Shown here one piece after another: positions 7,977 to 21,078 of a stretch of 64,000 bases of DNA. The stretch covers positions 2,976,001-3,040,000 of the forward strand of contig NC_016023.1 of the NCBI RefSeq assembly GCF_000169195.2. Reading direction: 5' to 3'. Every line of letters begins with the position of its first letter. Position 1 is the stretch's first letter. The notes beneath the pieces were generated by a model. It worked only from the letters and a program-made list of their open reading frames with translations. It had not been told where the DNA came from and searched no databases. The position numbers and the translations under genes were made by a program. The DNA comes from Heyndrickxia coagulans 36D1 (GTDB taxonomy: Bacteria; Bacillota; Bacilli; Bacillales; Bacillaceae_C).

Positions 7977-9002
7977 ATGGATGAATTATGGAAAAAGATT
8001 GAACGCGGGCAATTTTCCCCGCTTTATTTATTGTACGGCGCAGAAGATTATTTCATTCAAAAAACGAAACAAAAGTTGCTGGATCATGCGCTCACTCCGG
8101 AAGAGGCAGATTTTAATTATGCTTCGTATGACCTGGAGGAAGTGCCGGTCGAGACAGCGGTCGAAGATGCGGAGACATTCCCTTTTATGGGGGAGAGACG
8201 GCTCGTGATTGCGCACCATCCGTTTTTTTTGACTGCTGAAAAGCAAAAACAGAAAGTGGAACACCAGCTGGACAAGCTGGAAGCATACGTGAAATCTCCC
8301 GCCCCTTACACGGTTTTTGTGCTGGTTGCGCCTTATGAAAAACTGGATGAACGGAAAAAACTGGTGAAATTGATCAAAAAGCAGGCCGCAACTTTCCAGG
8401 CAAAAAAATTAAATGAAAGGGAGCTTGAAGGGTGGCTTGTTTCCCGCGCCGCTGAAGAAGGCTGCCGGATTGACAGGAAGGCTGCGGAACACTTGATTTC
8501 GCTTGCCGGAACCAATATGATTGCGCTCGATCATGAAATAAACAAGCTGGCCCTGTATGCCGGAAGCGGTAATGAAATTACAGATGGAATGGTGGAATTG
8601 CTGACGGCACGGTCGCTTGAGCAAAATGTATTTGAACTTGTCGAAAAAGTGGTTCACCGCCGCATTGATGAGGCGCTCCGGATCTATTATGACCTTTTAA
8701 AGCTCAATGAAGAGCCGATTAAAATATTGGCGCTCCTTGCCGGCCAGTTCCGGCTCATCTACCAGACGAAAGAGTTGGCAAGGCGCGGCTATGGCCAGCA
8801 GCAAATCGCGTCTTATTTAAAAGTGCATCCATACAGAGTAAAACTGGCGGCGGGGCAGGCGGGGCTTTTTTCCGCGGATGAACTGAACCGGATCATGGCG
8901 CTGCTTGCCGATAGCGACTACCAGATGAAATCGGGCGGGCTGAAAAAAGAAATGATCATTGAAATGTTTTTGTTTCAACTGCATGAAATGAAGGCAAAAT
9001 AA
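7977..9002 (+). CDS. holA: DNA polymerase III delta subunit
   Basis: HolA is the clamp-loader delta subunit, which opens the beta clamp. The 341-residue length and the features YLLYGAEDYFIQ near the N-terminus, TVFVLVAPYEKLDERKKL in the middle and LLAGQFRLIYQTKELA near residue 255 fit the YqeN/HolA family. The ATG has a modest Shine-Dalgarno (GGGAGCGGA) and its own promoter. It converges on rpsT over a shared terminator. Confidence 0.93.
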   Translation: MDELWKKIERGQFSPLYLLYGAEDYFIQKTKQKLLDHALTPEEADFNYASYDLEEVPVETAVEDAETFPFMGERRLVIAHHPFFLTAEKQKQKVEHQLDKLEAYVKSPAPYTVFVLVAPYEKLDERKKLVKLIKKQAATFQAKKLNERELEGWLVSRAAEEGCRIDRKAAEHLISLAGTNMIALDHEINKLALYAGSGNEITDGMVELLTARSLEQNVFELVEKVVHRRIDEALRIYYDLLKLNEEPIKILALLAGQFRLIYQTKELARRGYGQQQIASYLKVHPYRVKLAAGQAGLFSADELNRIMALLADSDYQMKSGGLKKEMIIEMFLFQLHEMKAK

Positions 9003-9029
9003 AAAAGACGCGGATTGCGCGTCTTTTTT
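9001..9029. terminator. Bidirectional terminator between holA and rpsT
   Basis: The stem GACGCG / CGCGTC is flanked by A6 on one side and T6 on the other, so it can end transcripts from both directions. It overlaps the holA stop codon. Confidence 0.9.
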
Positions 9030-9040
9030 ATTTTGGTGCG

Positions 9041-9301
9041 TTACGCCAGTTCGGATAATTTTTTCATCAGGCGTGATTTTTGGCGGCTTGCCGCATTTTT
9101 ATGGATAAGGCCTTTAGATGCAGCTTTATCAAGGCGTTTCACCGCATCGACTAAAAGTGCTTTTGCGTTTTCGTCGTTGTTTTCAACCGCCGCTTCAAAC
9201 TTTTTCACTGCCGTGCGCATGGCGGATTTTGCCGCTGTATTTTGAGCATAGTTTTTTTCGTTCACTTTTACGCGTTTAATCGCAGATTTAATGTTTGGCA
9301 C
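9041..9301 (-). CDS. rpsT: 30S ribosomal protein S20
   Basis: Ribosomal protein bS20 binds 16S rRNA in the small subunit. The protein begins [12 protein letters not shown] and is very rich in Ala and Lys, with the usual [17 protein letters not shown]-terminal part; 86 residues. I start at the GTG at 9301 because AGGAGG ends eight bases before it and all S20 proteins begin MPNIKSA; the in-frame GTG three codons upstream overlaps the Shine-Dalgarno itself. Confidence 0.96.
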   Translation of the reverse strand: MPNIKSAIKRVKVNEKNYAQNTAAKSAMRTAVKKFEAAVENNDENAKALLVDAVKRLDKAASKGLIHKNAASRQKSRLMKKLSELA

Positions 9302-9316
9302 CCGTTTCACCTCCTA

Positions 9317-9338
9317 CGAGCAAACTTAGTTTGGCTCG
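9317..9338 (-). promoter_or_regulatory. Hairpin in the rpsT leader next to the ribosome-binding site
   Basis: In the rpsT transcript CGAGCCAAAC pairs with GTTTGCTCG (one bulged C, three-base loop) and ends directly before the AGGAGG. Its position suits translational feedback by S20, but no binding evidence can be read from sequence alone. Confidence 0.5.
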
Positions 9339-9364
9339 TCCACTTTCACTTTAGAACAAATGAT

Positions 9365-9393
9365 ATTGTAACAAATGGAAGACAAGATTGCAA
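9365..9393 (-). promoter_or_regulatory. SigA promoter of rpsT
   Basis: On the reverse strand TTGCAA and TACAAT are spaced by exactly 17 bases, giving a leader of roughly 55 bases before the GTG start. Confidence 0.8.
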
Positions 9394-9487
9394 TACATAC
9401 AGCCGGAATTTGCACAAAACGAATGGTCTGGCTGGAATGGGGAAAAACAAGGATAAAGGAAACGGCCAAAAGGAGGAAGAAGAACAA

Positions 9488-10588
9488 ATGGATCTCAGTG
9501 TTTATTCCGTCCGCACAGATTTAGCGATTGAAGCGCGTGATCTTGCAGTGGAAGAGAAAGTGAAGAACCGGGAAAGCGAAGAACTGGAAGGCGTAACGGT
9601 GGAAGAACGGACCGTAAACGATATAAAGGTGACGACGGTTCAAATTTCCAAAAAAGGGGAAAAAGTCATCGGAAAAAAGGCCGGGAATTATTTGACGATT
9701 GAAATGCAGGGCATCCGCAGCGGGGATATGGACATCCAGCAAAAGGTGGAAGAATTGTTTGCACTTGAGTTTAATCAATATTTGAAACATTTAAATATTG
9801 GTCCGGAGGCGAGCTGCCTTGTTGTCGGGCTCGGCAACTGGAATGTGACGCCTGATGCGCTCGGCCCGCTTGTTTGCGAAAAAGTGCTCGTCACCCGCCA
9901 TCTGTTTAAAATCGAGCCGGAAAATGTTGAATCGCGCTACAGGCCGGTGAGTGCGCTTGCCCCGGGGGTTATGGGGCTGACCGGAATCGAAACGAGCGAT
10001 ATTATATTCGGCGTCAGTGAAAAATCGAAACCGGATTTTATTATTGTCGTCGATGCACTCGCATCCCGTTCGCTGGAAAGGGTGAATGCCACGATCCAGA
10101 TCTCGGATACAGGCATTCAACCGGGATCCGGTGTCGGCAACAAGCGGAAAGAATTGTCGAAAGAAACGCTCGGTGTGCCGGTAATTGCGATCGGCGTTCC
10201 GACAGTGGTGGACGCCGTGACGATTACGAGCGACGCGATCGATTTTCTTTTAAAACATTTTGGCAAAGAAATGAAAGAATCAGGCCGGCCTTCACGGGCG
10301 CTTGCACCGGCAGGGCTTTCGTTCGGGGAAAAGCGGAGGCTAACGGAAGAAGATCTGCCGGGAAGTGAAGCACGGAAAATGTTTATGGGAATTGTCGGCA
10401 ATCTGGATGAACAGGAAAAGCGGAAACTGATTCACGAAGTGCTCGCGCCGCTCGGCCATAACTTAATGGTGACGCCAAAAGAAGTGGACATTTTTATGGA
10501 AGATATGGCAAATCTTCTGGCGAGCGGGCTAAATGCGGCGCTCCACCCCCATGTGAACCAGGAAAATACCGGTTTTAAGACGAGGTAA
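9488..10588 (+). CDS. gpr: Germination protease Gpr
   Basis: Gpr is the spore-core aspartic-type endopeptidase that degrades small acid-soluble proteins during germination. The 366 residues contain the strongly conserved [47 protein letters not shown] and [15 protein letters not shown] blocks. I start at ATG 9488, preceded by AAAGGAGGA; the frame is open further upstream but without a ribosome-binding site. The N-terminal [11 protein letters not shown] resembles the processing site of the zymogen. Expression is expected in the forespore (SigF/SigG), but I could not identify a convincing SigG promoter. Confidence 0.95.
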   Translation: MDLSVYSVRTDLAIEARDLAVEEKVKNRESEELEGVTVEERTVNDIKVTTVQISKKGEKVIGKKAGNYLTIEMQGIRSGDMDIQQKVEELFALEFNQYLKHLNIGPEASCLVVGLGNWNVTPDALGPLVCEKVLVTRHLFKIEPENVESRYRPVSALAPGVMGLTGIETSDIIFGVSEKSKPDFIIVVDALASRSLERVNATIQISDTGIQPGSGVGNKRKELSKETLGVPVIAIGVPTVVDAVTITSDAIDFLLKHFGKEMKESGRPSRALAPAGLSFGEKRRLTEEDLPGSEARKMFMGIVGNLDEQEKRKLIHEVLAPLGHNLMVTPKEVDIFMEDMANLLASGLNAALHPHVNQENTGFKTR

Positions 10589-10636
10589 GTTGCAGGCGCT
10601 CCGCCATAGCCCGAGGGCGCCCCCGCTTTTCGGTGT

Positions 10637-10663
10637 TCTATTCTTCCATGAGATTCATAGAAT
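10637..10663 (+). promoter_or_regulatory. Candidate SigE promoter of spoIIP
   Basis: TCTATTC and CATAGAAT are spaced by 12 bases, resembling the SigE -35 (ATATTC-like) and -10 (CATAnnnT) elements, 30 bases before spoIIP. spoIIP is a mother-cell gene in B. subtilis. Confidence 0.5.
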
Positions 10664-10693
10664 GTAATAGAATCGATTGGAAAGGGTGGGACG

Positions 10694-11896
10694 ATGAAAA
10701 GCGGCAGGCATTCCAGCCATTTTTTTATATTGAATCTGACCAGTGTGATACGCCTAATCTCTATAATCATCCTGTCCCTCGTGCTTGTTGTCATCTTAAT
10801 TGGCACATTGACGTCGTTGAAGCCGGGATACCGGGTTTCCTCTTCGGCTGTCAATGAAGCCGCAAAGCATCTTTCAAGCAAAACATTGTACAAGTACCTG
10901 CTGTCGGACAGCCAGCTGCTTGTACACCATTTTCCGGATACGGACGAGCGGCCGGTCGGAAATCTCGTGTTTGAAATGCTCACCAACATCCGCTTTGAAG
11001 ACCCGCGCAGCTTTCTCGGGCGTGAACTGCCGGGATTTGAAATCTTTGACAGCAAAATCCTTGTTGCCGGAGACGGCGCTGACTATACGAATATGCCGAT
11101 TGAATCCGTCCCGCCTGACAGCGCCTTGCAATCGAAAGATCCGGCCACACAAAATACGGAAAAAATCGAGGAAAATGGCGGATCGGACGATGCAAAACAG
11201 CGGCCCGGGCGGACAACGGGCGGCAAGAAACGGGTGTTGATTTATTTTACCCATACACATGAATCCTATCTGCCGTATTTAAAAGGCGTCACGAATCCCG
11301 ACCTTGCCCAGCATTCGAAGATCAACGTAACAAAAGTCGGGGCGAGGCTCGCGCAGGATCTCGAGGACAAGGGAATTGGCGCAGAGGCGAATACGACTGA
11401 TGTGTTGAAGCTACTTGAGAAAAACCATATGCAGTATTACCAGTCTTACCAAGGATCGCGCACCGTCGTCGAATCGGCGATGAAAAACGACCGCGACCTT
11501 CAATATTTTATTGACATCCACCGCGATTCGAGAAGAAAAAAAGATACGACCGTTACCATCAATGGAAAATCGTATGCAAAAATTGCTTTTGTGATCGGCG
11601 GGGAAAACCCGAACTGGGAAAAGAATGCAAAGCTGGCTGAGGATTTGCATAACTTGATCAAAAAGAAGTATAAAAACCTGTCAAGGGGTGTCATTTTGAA
11701 GAAAGGGGCGTCAACCAACGGAAAATTCAACCAGGATTTATCGGGAAATGCTTTTCTCATTGAAGTCGGCGGCGTGGATAATACTTTTGAAGAAATGTAC
11801 CGGACGATGGATGTTTTTGCCGATGTGTTCGCTGGGTATTACTGGCAGGCGGACAGTGTAAACGGCGCCGGGAGCGGACAATCAGGAAACCGTTAG
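10694..11896 (+). CDS. spoIIP: Stage II sporulation protein P
   Basis: SpoIIP is a membrane-anchored amidase/endopeptidase that, with SpoIID and SpoIIM, thins septal and lateral peptidoglycan for engulfment. The 400 residues have one N-terminal membrane segment (about 20-42) and a C-terminal catalytic domain with YFTHTHESYLPYL (zinc histidines), DIHRDSRRKK and a late AFLIEVGGVDNTFEEM containing the catalytic glutamate. GGGTGGGA precedes the ATG. It follows gpr, as in B. subtilis. Confidence 0.95.
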   Translation: MKSGRHSSHFFILNLTSVIRLISIIILSLVLVVILIGTLTSLKPGYRVSSSAVNEAAKHLSSKTLYKYLLSDSQLLVHHFPDTDERPVGNLVFEMLTNIRFEDPRSFLGRELPGFEIFDSKILVAGDGADYTNMPIESVPPDSALQSKDPATQNTEKIEENGGSDDAKQRPGRTTGGKKRVLIYFTHTHESYLPYLKGVTNPDLAQHSKINVTKVGARLAQDLEDKGIGAEANTTDVLKLLEKNHMQYYQSYQGSRTVVESAMKNDRDLQYFIDIHRDSRRKKDTTVTINGKSYAKIAFVIGGENPNWEKNAKLAEDLHNLIKKKYKNLSRGVILKKGASTNGKFNQDLSGNAFLIEVGGVDNTFEEMYRTMDVFADVFAGYYWQADSVNGAGSGQSGNR

Positions 11897-11923
11897 CCGT
11901 CTGAACAGGCGGTTCTTTTTTTT
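11897..11923 (+). terminator. Terminator after spoIIP
   Basis: CCGTCTG and CAGGCGG form a short stem with one G-U pair, followed by a C and eight T. Confidence 0.75.
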
Positions 11924-11949
11924 GGCGAGGCGCGGCTGATCATTTTTCG

Positions 11950-11978
11950 TTGAAGTCGCGCTTTCCTGCTGATATAAT
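11950..11978 (+). promoter_or_regulatory. SigA promoter of lepA
   Basis: TTGAAG and a consensus TATAAT are spaced by 17 bases, 41 bases before the lepA ATG. Confidence 0.85.
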
Positions 11979-12019
11979 CAGAAATAGTGTACATGTGCCG
12001 AATACAGGAGTGAAGGTAA

Positions 12020-13855
12020 ATGATGAACCGTGAAGAAAAATTAGACAGGCAGAGGAGGATCCGCAACTTTTCCATTATTGCCCATATCGACCATGGCAAA
12101 TCGACTTTGGCCGACCGCATTCTGGAAAAGACCCATGCGCTGAGCGAGCGCGAAATGAAGGACCAGCTCCTCGATTCGATGGAACTGGAACGGGAACGCG
12201 GAATTACGATCAAATTAAATGCCGTCCGGCTGAACTATAAAGCAAATGACGGGGAAGAATACATTTTCCATTTGATTGATACCCCGGGACATGTAGACTT
12301 TACATACGAAGTGTCACGCAGCCTTGCCGCCTGTGAAGGAGCGGTGCTCGTTGTCGATGCCGCGCAAGGGGTCGAGGCGCAAACGCTTGCAAATGTTTAT
12401 CTTGCATTGGATAACAATCTTGAAATTATCCCGGTCATCAATAAAATTGACCTGCCTTCCGCCGATCCGGAACGCGTCCAGCAGGAAATAGAGGATGTGA
12501 TCGGCCTTGATGCATCGGAAGCCGTTCTTGCTTCCGCTAAAGCCGGGATCGGGATTGAAGATATTCTTGAACAGGTTGTCGAAAAAGTACCGGCGCCTGA
12601 GGGGGATCCGGATGCCCCGCTGAAGGCGCTTATTTTTGACTCGCTGTATGATTCGTACCGCGGCGTGATTGCCTATATCCGTGTAATGGAGGGCTCTGTC
12701 AGAGTCGGGGATAAGATTAAACTGATGTCAACCGGCAAGGAATTTGAAGTGACAGCGCTTGGCGTAAGCACCCCGAAACCGTTGTACATAGACGAATTAA
12801 CTGTCGGCGATGTCGGATTTTTAACGGCATCGATTAAAAATGTAAAAGACACGCGCGTCGGCGATACGATTACAAGCGCTGAAAATCCTGCAAAAGAGGC
12901 GCTTCCCGGTTACCGGCGGATGAATCCGATGGTTTACTGCGGCCTGTACCCGGTAGACAGCGCGAAATTCAATGATTTGCGGGATGCCCTTGAAAAGCTG
13001 GAGTTAAATGATTCGTCGCTGCAATATGAGCCGGAAACATCGCAGGCGCTCGGTTTTGGTTTCCGTTGCGGTTTTCTCGGGCTCCTGCATATGGAAATCA
13101 TCCAAGAACGGCTTGAACGCGAATTCAACATTGATCTGATTACGACCGCGCCAAGCGTCATTTATAAAACTAAACTGACGGACGGCAGTGAAGTGACGGT
13201 TGATAATCCGGCGAATTTGCCGGAACCGCAGAAAATCGAATATATCGAAGAGCCGTACGTGCGCGCGTCCATTATGGTTCCGAACGATTATGTCGGCGCA
13301 GTGATGGAAATTGCCCAGGCAAAACGCGGCAATTTTATCGATATGCAGTACCTCGATGATATCCGTGTCAATGTCATTTATGAAATCCCGCTCTCTGAGA
13401 TTGTATACGACTTTTTTGACCAGCTGAAATCGAGTACAAAAGGGTATGCTTCCTTTGATTACGAATTGATCGGCTACAAACAGTCCAATCTCGTAAAAAT
13501 GGATATTTTACTGAATGGGGAAAAAGTGGACGCCCTCAGTTTCATCGTCCACCGCGACTTTGCGTACGAGCGCGGCAAGACGATTGTCGAAAGATTAAAA
13601 GAACTCATCCCGCGTCAGCAGTTTGAAGTGCCAGTACAGGCGGCAGTCGGCCAGAAAATTATTGCGCGTTCCAATATTAAAGCATTGCGCAAAAACGTGC
13701 TTTCAAAATGTTACGGCGGGGACATTTCCCGGAAACGGAAACTGCTTGAAAAGCAAAAAGAAGGTAAGAAAAGGATGAAGCAGGTCGGTTCTGTTGAAAT
13801 CCCGCAGGAAGCGTTTATGGCTGTGCTGAAAATGGACGAGACCCCGAAAAAATAA
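12020..13855 (+). CDS. lepA: Elongation factor 4 (LepA)
   Basis: LepA is a translational GTPase that binds ribosomes and aids initiation or back-translocation. The 611 residues show G1 AHIDHGKST near residue 20, the G3 DTPGH near residue 90, the G4 NKID, EF-G-like domains II and III and the LepA-specific C-terminal domain ([19 protein letters not shown]). The G2 loop RERGITIK is intact. GGAGTGAAGG lies before the ATG. Confidence 0.97.
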   Translation: MMNREEKLDRQRRIRNFSIIAHIDHGKSTLADRILEKTHALSEREMKDQLLDSMELERERGITIKLNAVRLNYKANDGEEYIFHLIDTPGHVDFTYEVSRSLAACEGAVLVVDAAQGVEAQTLANVYLALDNNLEIIPVINKIDLPSADPERVQQEIEDVIGLDASEAVLASAKAGIGIEDILEQVVEKVPAPEGDPDAPLKALIFDSLYDSYRGVIAYIRVMEGSVRVGDKIKLMSTGKEFEVTALGVSTPKPLYIDELTVGDVGFLTASIKNVKDTRVGDTITSAENPAKEALPGYRRMNPMVYCGLYPVDSAKFNDLRDALEKLELNDSSLQYEPETSQALGFGFRCGFLGLLHMEIIQERLEREFNIDLITTAPSVIYKTKLTDGSEVTVDNPANLPEPQKIEYIEEPYVRASIMVPNDYVGAVMEIAQAKRGNFIDMQYLDDIRVNVIYEIPLSEIVYDFFDQLKSSTKGYASFDYELIGYKQSNLVKMDILLNGEKVDALSFIVHRDFAYERGKTIVERLKELIPRQQFEVPVQAAVGQKIIARSNIKALRKNVLSKCYGGDISRKRKLLEKQKEGKKRMKQVGSVEIPQEAFMAVLKMDETPKK

Positions 13856-13869
13856 CCGGGGGCGGGTAG

Positions 13870-13904
13870 GGAGCGGATTGGCGGCTGTCCGCGCGCTCCT
13901 TTTC
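13870..13904 (+). terminator. Possible terminator between lepA and hemW
   Basis: GGAGCG pairs with CGCTCC across a GC-rich 18-base loop that contains an additional GCGGA/TCCGC pairing, followed by TTTTCC. The T run is short, so read-through into hemW is likely. Confidence 0.45.
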
Positions 13905-13947
13905 CCCGGGGCATGCCCGTGATGAAAACAAATAAGGTTGTGATGCA

Positions 13948-15081
<1,134 letters not shown>

Positions 15082-15098
15082 CGCTTGATGTAAATATA

Positions 15099-15127
15099 TT
15101 GACAACAACAGGGGATTTTGTTAATTT
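15099..15127 (+). promoter_or_regulatory. SigA promoter of the hrcA-dnaK operon
   Basis: A consensus TTGACA is followed after 17 bases by TAATTT, with the CIRCE operator 11 bases further downstream. Confidence 0.85.
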
Positions 15128-15138
15128 ATTTATATAAA

Positions 15139-15165
15139 TTAGCACTCGTTTATACGGAGTGCTAA
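15139..15165 (+). promoter_or_regulatory. CIRCE operator (HrcA binding site)
   Basis: A perfect inverted repeat TTAGCACTC - nine bases - GAGTGCTAA matches the CIRCE consensus at every position. HrcA bound here represses the class I heat-shock operon that begins 16 bases downstream, so hrcA is autoregulated. Confidence 0.98.
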
Positions 15166-15180
15166 CAGGGGTGATGGAAG

Positions 15181-16209
15181 TTGTTAACTGATCGTCAGCT
15201 GTTGATTTTGCAAGTGATCATTGATGACTTTATTCGTTCCGCCCAGCCGGTAGGTTCCAGGACGCTTTCCAAGAAAAACGGCATTTCCTTCAGTTCCGCT
15301 ACGATCCGGAATGAAATGGCAGATCTTGAGGAACTTGGGTTTATTGAAAAAACACATACGTCATCCGGCAGGGTACCTTCTGAAAAAGGGTACCGTTATT
15401 ACGTCGATCATCTTCTGTCGCCACAAAAACTGGGACCGGCAGACATATCGCAGCTTCATTCGATTTTTGCCGAAAAAATAGACGAAATGGAAGAGCTTGT
15501 GAAAAAGTCTGCCCAAATCCTTTCCGAAATGACGAACTACACGGCGATTCTGCTTGGCCCGGAAGTCAAAGATACGAAACTGAAAAATATGCAGATCGTC
15601 CCGCTGAATGAAAAAACGGCGGTTGCCATTATGATTACCGATACCGGCCGCGTGGAGAACAAGACGATTTCGCTGCCGGAAGGATTCCGCCCGGGCGAAC
15701 TTGAAAAAATGGTCAATATTTTTAACGAGCGGCTGGCCAATGTGCCGATTCCGGATTTAAGGGATAAAATATATAAAGAAGTCGCTGACATTTTGCGCAG
15801 CCATACTGAAAACTATGAATCGATCCTGAAGACCGTAATCAGCATGTTCAACGAAAACCGGCATGATAAAATTTTTGTCGGCGGGAAAGCCAATATTTTG
15901 AACCAGCCGGAGTTCCATGACCTTGAGAAAGTCCGTCCCCTTCTTGATATGATAGAACGGGAAGACAGTTTTTATGACCTGGTCAAACGCGTGCCGAGCG
16001 GCATTCACGTAAAAATCGGGAAAGAAAACCAGATTTCCGAGATGGCAGATTGCAGCATGATTACAGCCACCTATTCGATCGGTAACCAGCCGGTCGGCAA
16101 AATTGCAATTTTGGGCCCTACGCGCATGGAATATTCACGCGTCATCAGCATAGTGGATTTCTTGAGTAATGATATGACCAACGCCTTGACGAAACTGTAT
16201 GACGGATAG
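15181..16209 (+). CDS. hrcA: Heat-inducible transcription repressor HrcA
   Basis: HrcA represses class I heat-shock genes through CIRCE. The 342 residues begin [17 protein letters not shown] with a winged helix, including [21 protein letters not shown] as recognition part, then [17 protein letters not shown] and a GAF-like dimerisation domain. I start at TTG 15181, eight bases after GGGGTG; family members begin at exactly this residue. First gene of hrcA-grpE-dnaK-dnaJ. Confidence 0.96.
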   Translation: MLTDRQLLILQVIIDDFIRSAQPVGSRTLSKKNGISFSSATIRNEMADLEELGFIEKTHTSSGRVPSEKGYRYYVDHLLSPQKLGPADISQLHSIFAEKIDEMEELVKKSAQILSEMTNYTAILLGPEVKDTKLKNMQIVPLNEKTAVAIMITDTGRVENKTISLPEGFRPGELEKMVNIFNERLANVPIPDLRDKIYKEVADILRSHTENYESILKTVISMFNENRHDKIFVGGKANILNQPEFHDLEKVRPLLDMIEREDSFYDLVKRVPSGIHVKIGKENQISEMADCSMITATYSIGNQPVGKIAILGPTRMEYSRVISIVDFLSNDMTNALTKLYDG

Positions 16210-16214
16210 GCAAT

Positions 16215-16294
16215 ACGGGCATATTGGGTAGGGAGGCTTAAAGCGCAAAAGCACATGCTTTAAGTCCTTTCTTACTGGACTTTTTTATGCCCGT
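16215..16294 (+). promoter_or_regulatory. Nested, competing RNA hairpins between hrcA and grpE
   Basis: Three pairings can be seen. An outer 9-bp stem joins ACGGGCATA (16215-16223) to TATGCCCGT (16286-16294). Inside it, GGA-bulge-CTTAAAGC (16232-16244) can pair with GCTTTAAGTCC (16257-16267). Alternatively AAGTCC (16262-16267) pairs with GGACTT (16277-16282), which is followed by TTTT and looks like a terminator. The two inner hairpins share AAGTCC and exclude each other. In B. subtilis the operon mRNA is processed between hrcA and grpE. Confidence 0.7.
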
Positions 16295-16319
16295 CTCATT
16301 TTAAAGGGGGTGAACGCTC

Positions 16320-18843
<2,524 letters not shown>

Positions 18844-18878
18844 CGATAAAACAATATGGCCATTTTTCAATGAGTCAG

Positions 18879-18922
18879 AAAAAAAGTCAAAGTCTGGTCT
18901 ATTCTCGGCTTTGACTTTTTTC
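18879..18922 (+). terminator. Terminator between dnaK and dnaJ
   Basis: AAAAAAGTCAAAG and CTTTGACTTTTTT form a 13-bp perfect stem around a 16-base loop. It probably lowers dnaJ relative to dnaK. The 3' arm contains the -35 box of the next promoter. Confidence 0.88.
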
Positions 18923-18940
18923 TTATGCGAATGCTACAAT
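18911..18940 (+). promoter_or_regulatory. Internal promoter of dnaJ, overlapping the dnaK terminator
   Basis: TTGACT (inside the terminator's 3' arm) and TACAAT are spaced by 18 bases, 34 bases before the dnaJ ATG. No CIRCE element accompanies it. Confidence 0.65.
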
Positions 18941-18974
18941 TACCTTTATGTGAACGTTTCGGGAGTGAGAAGAA

Positions 18975-20111
18975 ATGAGTAAACGGGATTACTATGAAGT
19001 GTTGGGCGTCGCGAAAGATGCATCGAAAGACGAGATAAAAAAAGCGTACCGCAAGCTTTCCAAAAAATACCACCCGGATATTAACAAAGCGCCTGATGCT
19101 GCAGAAAAATTCAAGGAAATCCAGGAAGCGTACGAAGTGTTGAGCGATGACCAGAAACGCGCTCAATATGACCAGTTTGGGCATGCAGGGCCGAACCAGG
19201 GCTTCGGGGGCGGAAACGGTTTTGGCGGATTCAGCAGCTCGGATTTTGACAGTTTCGGTTTTGAAGATATTTTCAGCACTTTCTTTGGCGGTGGCAGAAG
19301 AAATGACCCGAATGCGCCAAGGCAGGGGGCTGATTTGCAATATACGATGACGCTTGAATTTGAGGAAGCGGTGTTCGGGAAAGAGACGGACATCCGGATT
19401 CCGCGCGAGGAAACTTGTGACACCTGCCACGGAACCGGGGCAAAACCGGGAACGCATCCGAAAGAATGCCCGCACTGTCACGGAACCGGCCAGCTCAATA
19501 CCGAGCAATCGACACCATTCGGTCGGATTGTAAACCGCAGGGTATGCCATTACTGCGGCGGTACAGGCAAGATCATTACAGACAAATGCAAAACTTGCGG
19601 TGGTACCGGAAGAGTGAAAAAGCGCCGCAAAATTCATGTCAAAATTCCGGCCGGCATCGATGACGGGCAGCAGCTCCGCGTTGCAGGCCAGGGTGAACCG
19701 GGCATAAACGGCGGACCGGCCGGCGACCTGTACATTATTTTCCATGTCCGGCCGCATGAACTGTTCGAACGGGACGGCGATGACATCTACTGCGAAATCC
19801 CGATTGCTTTTACCCAGGCTGCTTTAGGCGACGAAATCGAAGTGCCGACGTTGCACGGGAAAGTTAAATTAAAAATTCCGGCCGGCACACAATCCGGCAC
19901 GAAATTCAGGCTGCGCGGGAAAGGCGTGCCAAACGTCCATGGGCACGGCACCGGCGACCAGCATGTCATCACGAGAATTGTCACCCCGACGAAGCTCACC
20001 GAACGGCAAAAACAACTATTGCGTGAATTCGCCGAAGTGAGCGGAGAGGTCCCGGATGAACAAAGCAGCAATTTTTTTGACAAAATGAAACGGGCATTTA
20101 AAGGGGACTAA
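18975..20111 (+). CDS. dnaJ: Chaperone protein DnaJ (Hsp40)
   Basis: DnaJ stimulates the DnaK ATPase and delivers substrates. The 378 residues have a J domain with HPD near residue 34, a Gly/Phe-rich linker (about 75-110), four zinc-binding CxxCxGxG repeats ([32 protein letters not shown]) and two C-terminal beta domains. All four zinc repeats are intact. GGGAGTGAGA precedes the ATG. Confidence 0.97.
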   Translation: MSKRDYYEVLGVAKDASKDEIKKAYRKLSKKYHPDINKAPDAAEKFKEIQEAYEVLSDDQKRAQYDQFGHAGPNQGFGGGNGFGGFSSSDFDSFGFEDIFSTFFGGGRRNDPNAPRQGADLQYTMTLEFEEAVFGKETDIRIPREETCDTCHGTGAKPGTHPKECPHCHGTGQLNTEQSTPFGRIVNRRVCHYCGGTGKIITDKCKTCGGTGRVKKRRKIHVKIPAGIDDGQQLRVAGQGEPGINGGPAGDLYIIFHVRPHELFERDGDDIYCEIPIAFTQAALGDEIEVPTLHGKVKLKIPAGTQSGTKFRLRGKGVPNVHGHGTGDQHVITRIVTPTKLTERQKQLLREFAEVSGEVPDEQSSNFFDKMKRAFKGD

Positions 20112-20133
20112 ACAGGAATGGAGTGAGGCGTTC

Positions 20134-21072
20134 ATGAAATGGTCGGAAATTATGATTCACACCACGAATGAAGCGGTGGAGCCGATTTCGAATATTTTAT
20201 ATGAAGCGGGCGCCGGCGGGATTGTGATCGAGGACTCGGATGAGCTGCTGAAAGAGCACGACGACCAGTACGGTGAAATTTATGAACTGGATCCGGACGA
20301 TTTTCCGGAAGAAGGGGTCATCATTAAAGCCTATCTGCCTGTGAACAGCTTTTTAGGTGAAACTGTCGAGGAAATTAAACAGGCGATTACCAATCTGACC
20401 ACTTTTGATATTGATATCGGCCCGAACAAGGTGACGATCAGCGAAGTGCATGAAGAAGAATGGGCAACGGCATGGAAAAAATACTACAATCCCGTGAAAA
20501 TATCCGAAAAATTTACGATTGTGCCGACGTGGGAAAATTATGAGCCGGTATCAAGCGATGAGCTGATCATTGAACTGGACCCCGGCATGGCGTTCGGCAC
20601 CGGCACCCATCCGACCACGGTCATGTGCATTCAGGCATTGGAACGAACGGTAAAACCGGGCGACTCGGTGATGGATGTCGGCACCGGTTCCGGCGTGTTA
20701 AGCATTGCCAGCGCCATGCTTGGAGCAGAGCGGGTGCTTGCACTTGATCTGGACGAGGTGGCGGTTCGGGCGGCTACGCTCAATGTGAAACTCAATAAAG
20801 TCCAAAACCGGGTAACCGTCAAACAAAATGATCTGTTGAAGGGCGTAAACGAACAAGCCGATGTGATGGTGGCCAATATTCTTGCTGAAGTGATCGCCCG
20901 TTTTGCTGAAGACGCATTCGGACATGTCAAACCGGGCGGCCATTTTATTGCTTCCGGAATTATCCGGCAAAAAAAGGACCTTGTCGTGGACGCACTCACT
21001 TCTGCCGGCTTCATCATTGAAGAAACGATGGTCATGGAAGACTGGGTTGCGCTCATCGCAAAGCGCGGGTGA
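20134..21072 (+). CDS. prmA: Ribosomal protein L11 methyltransferase PrmA
   Basis: PrmA methylates amino groups of ribosomal protein uL11 with SAM. The 312 residues have the N-terminal substrate-recognition domain beginning [10 protein letters not shown], then [15 protein letters not shown], motif [17 protein letters not shown] and the VANILAEV catalytic strand. It follows dnaJ by 22 bases and abuts rsmE, forming dnaJ-prmA-rsmE-mtaB. Confidence 0.95.
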   Translation: MKWSEIMIHTTNEAVEPISNILYEAGAGGIVIEDSDELLKEHDDQYGEIYELDPDDFPEEGVIIKAYLPVNSFLGETVEEIKQAITNLTTFDIDIGPNKVTISEVHEEEWATAWKKYYNPVKISEKFTIVPTWENYEPVSSDELIIELDPGMAFGTGTHPTTVMCIQALERTVKPGDSVMDVGTGSGVLSIASAMLGAERVLALDLDEVAVRAATLNVKLNKVQNRVTVKQNDLLKGVNEQADVMVANILAEVIARFAEDAFGHVKPGGHFIASGIIRQKKDLVVDALTSAGFIIEETMVMEDWVALIAKRG

Positions 21073-21078
21073 TTGGCC

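Noticed and set aside
18867-19757. Antisense open frame of 296 codons opposite dnaJ
   Set aside because: Shadow of dnaJ codon usage; no homologous motif and no ribosome-binding site.
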